From positions 179,312,995 to 179,376,994 of the forward strand of contig OY992536.1 of NCBI GenBank assembly GCA_963921195.1: a stretch of DNA of 64,000 nucleotides, written 5' to 3'. The first letter of the stretch is position 1; each line of letters begins with the position of its first letter. The position numbers and the translations under genes were made by a program. The stretch comes from Pegoplata infirma (taxonomy: Eukaryota; Arthropoda; Insecta; Diptera; Anthomyiidae). The notes under the pieces were generated by a model. That model was not told the origin of the DNA and did not search any database. It was given only the letters and a program-made list of their open reading frames with translations. Shown in pieces: positions 56,066 to 64,000 of the stretch.

Positions 56066-56453
56066 GGGGATCAGTTAAAAATAAACAAATTTTTAAAAAT
56101 AGAATATTGTAAATAAATAAAAAAATAATAATAAAGTAAATAAAAATTAAATAATAAAATAAAAAAAAAAAATAGAATTGAACAATAAATTTTTTTTCCA
56201 TAGCCTATGAACTTTTTCATAGGTATCTGGTTTCTATGAATTTGTTTCATAGATTCTATGAAGGGCATCATTGGCTCACTTCTAATGATTTTTTTCATAG
56301 AATCAATGTACGTTTTCATAGCCGTAATGAACAAAATTCTTTCAGTGTAACCAATAAAATATATACTTTATAGGGTCCTAGACCGACATTTCAATGCGTT
56401 ACAAACGGAATGACAAAGTGAGTATAACCCCATACTGTGGTTGGAGGGTATAA

Positions 56454-56875
56454 AAAAATATAGTTCAGAAACAAATTTTTAAGTTTATTTTTATTTCAAT
56501 TAATTTTTATTTTTTTTTTAAATTTTTTTTTCGAGACGTATTTAATAGGGTGGTCCTTATTTTGAAAATTTTTAAATGATCTGAAATAAGAACCTAGTGA
56601 ATTTTTGAGCCGACTCGGTTAAATTTTTGACCTCGCGAAAATCAGTCAAAGTTTCGAGTTTTGGGCAAAAATTCTCTAAATTTAAGAAAAAAAAGGTCGA
56701 TTAACCATTTTATGAATATGATCAACACAAAATAATAAAATAATTTTTGTTTAACGTTGCCCAGACGTTCTCAGATAAGAAATATACAATTTTCGAGATA
56801 TCGGTAACCCATATTAATTTAGTACAAAATAAAATTTTTGAATTTGAAACATTTTTCAAATCGGCAAAACTATTT
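56454..56875. other. No gene; A+T-rich sequence
   Basis: Includes 'gacctcgcgaaaatcagtc' and 'agcccagacgttctc'-like patches, but no frame. It may be the upstream part of the repeat that starts at 56876, since comparable sequence precedes position 45 only partly in this window. Confidence 0.4.
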
Positions 56876-57395
56876 TTTTCAAATTTCCTCAAACAAAATT
56901 ACCTGGTATTTCAGCTCGTCTAACAAATCGGGGTTAAGTAACAGCAAAAGATCCAAATCCATATATTTTATGTAATTACAATTTTTTTGAAGAGACAACA
57001 ATAATTTGAAAACTATTTTTGTGGTCTTTAGAAGCGTGTTCAACGTCTTATTTAACACCTGAATTGGAGGTGAAACCAATCCAAAATTCATGGTTTTGCA
57101 CATAACTTCTGAACCACTGAACCGATTTCACTGAAATTCAATATCAACCTGACCGGAATATTACAAACTACTTTCTATCGAAAGTAAACAGAGCGACGGA
57201 CGGACATCACTATGTCAAATTTAAATCGATTGATAATCATGATTTGTTTATACTTTTTCGAACTGTAACAAACTTACTATACCTAGTTGTAAGTGAAGGA
57301 TATAAAAAAAGTCCCGCTTTTTAGACCAAAATCCCGCTTTTTCAACCTTTCCATCCCGCTTTTCAGACAAAAACAGTTGGTCAGGTTAGTCATAA
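56876..57395 (+). repeat. Dispersed repeat, copy 2 (paralogue of 45-650)
   Basis: Collinear with 45-650, including the join to 'aaaagtcccgctttttagacc' at about 57303 and the palindrome half 'acagttggtcaggtta' at 57375. It then ends, whereas copy 1 continues into the second CCCGC arm. Confidence 0.75.
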
Positions 57396-58116
57396 TACTC
57401 TTTTATATATATAAATTTTCCGGATTTGGGCGATTTTTGCCATAAAGTTTATTTCTGTCTTTTATTATTTAACAAAATTTATTTTTTTAAATGAAAATAT
57501 TTTTTTTTAAGAAATCTGAACAAAATTGAATTTTGGCGATATTTTACATCCGATTTGACGACAATGCCAAAAAAAAGTCTGGCAACCCCGTTAATATGAC
57601 GAAGCAAAAAATGGACACACACACACACACATGCTATATAAAAATAACTATAACGAACTTTTTTTTAATTAAATTTAGATTTTGTTTTACATATTTTAAA
57701 GGTTTTTTGTAAAGATTTTTTATTTTTCTCCGTTTTTTTTCATTTCCGTATTCTTTGTTATGTATCTACACAAAATATGAGTTAATTCAGGGTTATGTTG
57801 AAAAAATCTAAGACTTTTTTCAGTAATTCACTCATAACTTTTAAAATACTTAACCGATTTAGAAGAAAAAATATATCAGATTCTTCCTCGATAAATTCCG
57901 CAACTAATGGTACCCCAAGCGTGTAAATCGGTTCCGGATTATTGCCAAAAACGTGATTTCAACAGACAGACGGACATCGTTAGATCGACTTAAAATCGAT
58001 CAAGGATCATGAATATACATATATACTTTATGGGGTCCTAAACCAATATTTCAATGTTTTACATACGGAATGACAAATTTATATATACCCTCTATCACCA
58101 GAGTGGAGGGTATAAA
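57396..58116 (+). repeat. Unclassified spacer, (AC)n tract and 5'-truncated GGGTATAAAA repeat
   Basis: 57396-57780 is unclassified with a perfect (AC) run at about 57614-57630. From about 57825 ('tcactcataacttttaaaat') to 58116 ('agagtggagggtataaaa') is the 3' part of the GGGTATAAAA repeat. Its last A's abut the MITE copy at 58117. Confidence 0.65.
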
Positions 58117-58601
58117 AAAACGAAATGTTTTATTGAGCCCCATATTTGTAAATACAATTAACTTTTTCACTGAAAGTACTCCTACACGAAAATTTGTGAT
58201 ATCAACTAATGTTTGCAAATATTGATTGTTGAAAAAAAATGGAAAAAAATGGATAAGCATGTTTGTAGTAGATCCCTAAAATTATTATTTGTATTGACAA
58301 ACGTACAAAATCTTAATTTTTTTTTCAACAAAGAAATTCAACAAACACAATTTGTTGATCTGACAATCGTTAAAAATTTTATTTTTTTTCAACAAAGAAA
58401 TTCAACAAACACAAAAACTATTTGTTGACATGATAAAATAATTTTGAAATAAAATTAATTGACTGAGTTTGCTGAAAACAAAATCGAAGTTTTGTATTAT
58501 AGACAAACAGGCTGCCGTTTTTATTAAATATTTGGTTGATATCGTGATTGGTTGATTTACAATTGCTGTTTGTTGATTTCAATTTCACGATTTTTTTATG
58601 T
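58117..58601 (-). mobile_element. Inverted, end-damaged copy of the 48499-49000 MITE
   Basis: Reads as the reverse complement of 48499-49000: 'gccccatatttgtaaatac', 'caacaaagaaattcaacaaa' twice, 'tggttgatttacaatt'. Its left terminus is missing, fused to the end of the GGGTATAAAA repeat, and its right end is 'tttttatgtgta'. Confidence 0.75.
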
Positions 58602-59879
58602 GTAAGCTAAGAATAAAATAAATGTATATCCGCCTTTTTGAATTTCGAAATACAAAATTAGATTTAGCATCCAAAATACCATAAAAATTAAATTTTTTGG
58701 CCAAGAAAGACAACATAGGAAAAAACTCAAAATTAATTTTGGCACCATATTGGATCCGCCATTTTAAACTTTAAAAATCTGTGTTCATATTAATAATGAC
58801 TGATTTAAAATACAGACAATGATTAACTTAAGTACAATAAGCTAAGAATTTGGTTATTTGGTGGTCTAATTTCATTTGGTATTGGATCCATTGAGGCTCA
58901 TTTTTCTTGTTGCACAGTGTTATATATCGTTGATTGGCTTGCGAAAAGGTCAATCTTCAAATACAGCATTCTTGGAAAGTATTTTCCATATTCAGTGATA
59001 TATTTTACCTATTTGAGATTACACAAAAGAAATTATACTTTTGTATATTTGAAATACTCATCATTTAACTTTTTAATCCTTTATTGAAAATTTCTTTTGA
59101 CAAACACTAAAATTTATTACTTTACAAAGATTTTGTTGGCCGCTGTAAAGGATTATTTGAACTATTATGTTTACACTCCTAATTAAAAACTACTCCAGTA
59201 ATGTAATTTAAGCAAATAAAAATTACTGCAGCTCTTGTTTAAACAAAATGACTCCCTCTTAACCTAACACAATCTTGCCAACTTACAGCAATTACATTTT
59301 TTTCTTAGCAAAAACCCCTTTGAAATTTTATAAATATCCAACTTCATAATGTTTGCCATCACCGCATTCAACAATGTACTTTAACGCGAGTGATACCGCA
59401 TTACGCAGTTAAGATGTTTTGTGTTTTATTTTTTATTTTTTTTTTGGTAAAATGCCCGAGGATAACTGATGTTTAATTTCATATTAAACAATGACTAAAC
59501 TCTGATACCACCCGGGCCATGTCATGATACAAATTTAAACAATTACAAGAAGATACAATTATAATTATTAAAATTTGAATTGGAAATTTTTCTTCTTTGA
59601 AATGGATGATGAATTTTCATTAGATTTTAAGAAAAACTTTTTTTTTTGTATTTTATACTTCAATATAAAATGTACATTTTGAATTAAGACTAAACAAAAG
59701 ATAAAGAAAATATATAAAAAAAAAGAAAAATATTGAATGATGAAAAAAGAAATTGCAAATTAAAATGTTGCTCAAGTTAAAAATATAAAGTTATACTATT
59801 TCAAAGAGAAATTGGTAAAATTTAAAATAAGGAAATTGGAGTATTCCTTAAAAATACTTAAGAATTTTCTAAAAAAAAA
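58602..59879. other. No gene; the longest low-repeat stretch in the right half
   Basis: Sequence of ordinary complexity, for example 59280-59520. I find no frame over 60 codons, no TIR and no RNA gene. This is one of the few places where single-copy host DNA might survive. Confidence 0.5.
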
Positions 59880-62800
59880 TTGCGTGTTATCGATATACCA
59901 AGAACTATAGAATTTTCGAAAAAATGGTGTTATGGCTTGAGTTTTCTAAAAAAAAATTGTGTTTTCCATACAGCGATAACTATAAAATTTTCTATAGAAA
60001 ATTTTGTAGTTTTAGTTTATAGTTTTTAAAAAATGTTCTGTTATCGATATCCAGAATTTTCTATAGAAATTTTTTTTTGTCGATGTATTGATATCTATAA
60101 AATTTTCTGTAGAATATTTTTTAGAAAAATTTCTGTTATCGGTAACTAATTAATTTTCTATAGAAAATGTGTTTGTTAGATATATCCATAACTAAAATTT
60201 TCTACAAAAAATTTTCTGTTATCAATATATCGATGACTACTGAATTTTCTATAGAAAATTTTCTGTTGTCGATACATCGATAACTATAGAATTTTTTATA
60301 AAAAGTTTTCTGTTATCTATTTTTCGATAACTATAGAATTTTCTATAGAAAAATTTCTGTTATCGATATTTCGATAACTATAGAATTTTCAATAGAAAAT
60401 TTTCTGTTTGTGATATATTGATAACTATAGAATTTTTTATAGAAAATTTTATAGATATCGATATATCAATTACAGAAAACTTTCTATAGTTATCGATTTA
60501 TCGATAAAGGAAAAATTTCTATTGAAAATTATAAAGTTATCGATATGCTGATAAAGGAAAATTTACAATAGAAAATTCTACAGTTATCGATATATCGATA
60601 AAGAAAAATTTTCTATAAAAATTTCTATAGTTATCGATACATTGATAACAGAAAATTTTCTATCAAAAATTCTACATTTATCGACAACAGAAAATGTTTC
60701 ATAGAGAGCTCTATAGTTATCGATAACAGAAATTTTTCTATAGAAAATTCAATAGTTATTGACATATCGATAACAGAAAATGTTCTTGAAATTCTATAGT
60801 TATCGATGTATTATATAGTTATCGTAATATCGATATCAGAAAATTTTCTATAGAAAATTATATAGTTTATCAATATATCGATAAAATAAATCAATAACTA
60901 TAAAATTTTCGATGACAGAAAGTAGTCTGTTATATATAGTTTTCTATAGTTAACGATATATCGATATCGAAATATATATATATCGAAAATTATATAATTG
61001 TCAATATATCGATAAATTTGGTTTTATCTATATATCGATATATTGATAATAGAAAATTTTCTATAGAAAATTTTCTTTTATCAATATATCGATAACTATT
61101 GAATTTTTTATAGAAAATTATCTGTTATCCATATGAATATCGATAACTATAAAATTTTCAAAGAACATTTTCTGTTATCGATATATCGATAACTCTAGAG
61201 CTTTCTATAGAAAATTTTCAGTTACTGATATGTAGATAACTATAGAATTTTATAAAAATTTTCTGTTATCGATACATCCAGAGACCATAACAGTTATGAG
61301 ATTTATTGAAAAAAAAAAATTTAACTGTTCAAAAATATTTTTTCAAATAAAAATAAAAAATAACAGTTTGAAATGATTTATATAAATATCTGTTCAAAAT
61401 AACAGAAACAAAAAACTTTTATTTTTTATAACTGTTATTAAAAACTCAACAATAAACGCATGCAGAAAAATCCTATTGATATCTAATATTTCAATCATTG
61501 ATTTAAAGATATAAACTTCGATTTTTTTAAAAATAACTGTTATAACAGTTATTTAATCAAATAAATATAAAATAAAAGTTATATTAGATTGTTTGAACAA
61601 AAAGTTTTTAATAACTGTTATTTTTTACTGTTATTGAAAAAATCAAAAAAGTAAATGTTATTGCAAATTTTAACACGGGACATCTTTAGAAGTCTTTTCA
61701 TATATAAAATACTAAGTTTGGACAACATTCGTTTCATGATTTTTTTAAAACAAAAAGACACATATAACTGTTATATTTGGTCTCTGGATACATCTATAAC
61801 TATAGAATTTTCTGTTATCTATAGTTTTCTATAGTTATCGATATTTCGATAACAGAAAATTTAAAAGCATCGATATATTGATAAAGGAAAACTTTCTGTA
61901 AAAAAAATTCTATAGTCATCGATGTATGGAGAAAGGAATCTTTTCTTTAGAAGAATCTACAGTTATCTAATACATCGATAACATAAAATAGGAAATTATA
62001 TAGTTAATCAATAACTCGATAAAAGAAATCTATTACTATAGAATTTTTTTATAGAAACTTGTCTGTTATCTATTGTTTTCTATAGTTATCGATATCTCGA
62101 TAATAGAAATTTTTTTATAGAAAAATTTTGTGTTATCGACAATTCTATAGTTATCGTAGTATCGATATCAGAAAATTTTCTGTAGAAAATTATATAGTTG
62201 TCAATATATCGATAAATTTTGTTATATCTATATATCGATAACTATAAAATTTCCTTTAATAAATTTCGTGTTATCGATATATCGATAACTACAGAATTTT
62301 CTATCGAAAATTTTCTTATCGAAACATCGAAAACTATAGCATTTTCTATAGAAAATTTTCTGTTATCGATATATTGATAAATATAAGCTTTCTAAAAGAA
62401 AATATTCTGTTACCGATGTATCCCAGGAAAATTTTTTGGAACAAATTCCTGGTTCAATAGATTCTTGAATACATTCTACGGTAATCACAACAAAATTTTC
62501 TATGTAAAATTATTTTTCAAAAAAACTACTTGCTCTAAAAAACGATTGCTTTCGGGACAATTTCAAACAAAAATCATTGATTCTGGAATGTTAAGTAGAA
62601 CCGGTTGCAGGGTAGTTTGATGGGTTCCGGAACCGATTATTTGGAACAGAAAATTTTGCTGGGATAGATATCTATAGAATTTTCAACATCAATACATTGA
62701 TAAGAGAAAGTTTTCTACAGAAAATTCTATGGTTATCGATATATCGATAACAGCAAATTTTTTATAGAAAATTTTCTGTTACCGAAAATTTTTAACTTAT

Positions 62801-62900
62801 CGACAACAGAAAATTTTATAAAGAAAATTATAAAGTTATCGATATATCAATAAAGGAAAATTTTCTATAAAAAATTGTCTGTTATCGATATATCGATAAC
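59880..62900. repeat. 47-bp satellite array (ATCGATATATCGAT type), orientation-switching
   Basis: The idealised unit is about 47 bp and joins two palindromes: GTTATCGATATATCGATAAC and AATTTTCTATAGAAAATT. Polarity flips several times, for example forward at about 59960-60440, reverse at 60470-60900, forward again at 61070-61270. Copies are more diverged than in the other two arrays. A 510-bp element is inserted at 61278. Between about 62405 and 62680 the repeat is interrupted by other sequence. Confidence 0.9.
61278..61787. mobile_element. 510-bp TIR element inside the 47-bp satellite
   Basis: Left end CCAGAGACCATAACAGTTAT, right end complement CCAGAGACCAAATATAACAG. Exact 6-bp ATACAT flanks (61272-61277 and 61788-61793). 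Interior is rich in 'ataacagttat' palindromes. No coding frame; superfamily unknown. Confidence 0.8.
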
Positions 62901-62903
62901 TAT

Positions 62904-63595
62904 AGGGCACACAAGAATTTGGGGTCCCTCTGGAAAGTAAAAAGTCGAAAGACAAAAAAAAATATTCTTTTGAAACAAATTAAATTCATGTTATTACCTG
63001 TTTTAAGAAAATGAAACTAAAAAAAAACTATTTTGGGTAGGGATATTTTAGCTTGAGGTCATTTTTCTTTACATATTAAAACCATGATATTCGTGAAAAA
63101 TAATTTGGTTTTAATGAGACCTTTTCTATCTCCAAATCTAAGACATTTCCTGTATGAAAAATTTCTCAGAATCTGAGAATATTTTTATACGAAAAACGTC
63201 TCGACATCTGAGAGCTTTTCCATACCAATAACTCAGAATCTGAGACCTTGCATACAAAAAGTGTCTCAGAATCTGAGACTTTTTGTTTTGGAAAAATTTC
63301 TCTGAACTTAAGACTTTTAAAATCAAAGAATCTGAAATTTTTTCTGTACGAAAAATATTTCACATTCTGAAACTTTTTATGTAGAAAATATTTCTATGGA
63401 TTTAAAACTTTTGATATATTACAATTTTCTCCTATAGAAAAAGTCTCAGTGTATACGAAAAATCTCTTAGATTCTGAGACTTTTTCTGTAAAAAATAAGA
63501 AATTTTCTTTTAAAAGAAATTAAAAAAAATCTTCATTTTTGTATAACCGAATTTATTGGCATTTTGGGGCCCTGGGCACGTGCTCAGTGTGCCCT
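62904..63595. mobile_element. 0.7-kb TIR element (AGGGCACAC ends) carrying 35-bp-satellite motifs
   Basis: 'tatagggcacacaagaattt' with 'ggggtccc' at 62900-62930 is inverted, imperfectly, at 63555-63605 ('tggggccctgggcacgtgct', 'cagtgtgcccttatgg'). The interior has 'ttgaggtcatttttctttac' and 'aaaaccatgatattc' (shared with 45136-45315) and, at 63120-63510, 'tctcagaatctgagact' satellite units in both orientations. Confidence 0.6.
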
Positions 63596-63639
63596 TATGG
63601 TTAAAATGGTACTGCCCAGATATAAAAGTTTAGTTTGAT

Positions 63640-64000
63640 ACACTGCTATTGTGAAGACATTTCCTTATAGATGTCTAAGAGGATTTTTTCACACTCTTAC
63701 ATTCATTGATGACAATGTTAGGACATGTCCTCATGAACTACCTATTATATGTCAGAATCTGAAGACATTTCCTCAAATTTGTCATTGAGCAAATTCCCTA
63801 ATGACACATTTAAAAAACTTATTAAATTTATAATTTTTGTGAAAGACCATGAAAAATCAGAAAAATCGGGAAAACAATTAAAATCACGAAAAATTCACGC
63901 AAGAATTTTACTCACGCTCAAACTTTTTATTATTACTCACGCTCAAGTGAGTAGAAAAAAATTTACTCACGAATCACGTGATTCATGCGTGATTCACGTG
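63640..64000 (-). mobile_element. Inverted relative of 5111-5403, truncated by the window edge
   Basis: The reverse complement is collinear with 5130-5403: CACGTG and 'gagcgtgagt' repeats, 'catggtctttca', 'ttataaatttaataagtttt', 'gaggaaatgtcttcagattc'. The terminal TAGAGATGGGC should lie just beyond 64000. Confidence 0.75.

Larger units (their letters stand above)
55439..56347. mobile_element. 909-bp TA-flanked element with two opposed tRNA-like units
   Basis: TA at 55437-55438 and 56348-56349. Ends CACTGAAAGAATTATTGTTC and CACTGAAAGAATTTTGTTCA (right, complement); both arms then carry 'catagaatctatgaaac' repeats for 150-170 bp. Between the arms lie a tRNA-like unit on the minus strand (55735-55825) and one on the plus strand (55995-56065). 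Long arms make it foldback-like; TA duplication suggests Tc1/mariner-type ends. Confidence 0.85.
55066..56453 (+). repeat. GGGTATAAAA-type dispersed repeat, variant copy split by a MITE
   Basis: Starts 'aagtaagagtgttacattcg', 'gtgctgaatcttttatacc' and ends 'ggttggagggtataaaa'. The 'cagacgaacggacgaacg' block and 'tactttatagggtcctagac' lie on either side of the MITE and line up with the other copies when it is removed. Confidence 0.7.

Overview
This window looks like repeat-packed intergenic or heterochromatic DNA from an insect, most likely a higher fly (Diptera). The DNA is very A+T-rich. It carries several dead non-LTR retrotransposons of arthropod type, tRNA-derived SINE-like units, many short terminal-inverted-repeat (TIR) elements, three large satellite arrays, and at least five copies of a dispersed repeat that ends in 'gagggtataaaa', a style I associate with fly genomes. 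I see no intact host protein gene, no rRNA and no convincing functional tRNA. Nearly every open frame is inside a repeat or is chance.

Layout. 1-857: dispersed repeats with runs of CCCGCTTTTT. 857-4969: a transposon with a 25-bp TIR and an 8-bp target duplication; most of its inside is a 35-bp satellite, and it also holds a short membrane-protein-like relic. 5111-7563: an hAT-type fragment, a MITE fragment, and a 1.95-kb near-perfect palindrome. 7985-9236: degenerate satellite. 9237-12690: a decayed RTE-like LINE (endonuclease plus reverse transcriptase) split by a SINE. 12800-13704: two foldback elements. 14336-18480: an old satellite invaded by two TIR elements, which were themselves invaded by smaller ones. 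19568-22344: a 2.8-kb TA-flanked element. 22690-26335: a minus-strand LINE with reverse transcriptase and RNase H remnants, split by a MITE and by a poly(A)-tailed retrocopy. 26606-36381: foldbacks, an hAT nested in an hAT, and two inverted copies of the GGGTATAAAA repeat. 36584-43415: a TIR element, then an insertion nest up to five layers deep. 43765-48170: two more LINE remnants on the minus strand. 48499-51115: MITE and foldbacks. 52572-54630: a 16-bp satellite joined to a 145-bp satellite that contains a 440-bp higher-order duplication. 54660-58601: more dispersed repeats and MITEs. 59880-62900: a 47-bp ATCGAT satellite with a 510-bp insertion. 62904-64000: a TIR element, then a truncated inverted relative of the 5111-5403 region.

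Two themes stand out. First, all three short-unit satellites are built from two alternating palindromes, one of them a TATA-centred A/T hairpin, and two of the arrays flip orientation internally. The 35-bp type also appears inside at least three different TIR elements, which suggests transposons may seed or carry it. Second, many insertions can be checked from the window alone, because the target duplication or a paralogous empty site is present. In two LINEs the reading frame is restored when the insert and one target copy are removed. All family names rest on motifs read by eye; no database search was possible.
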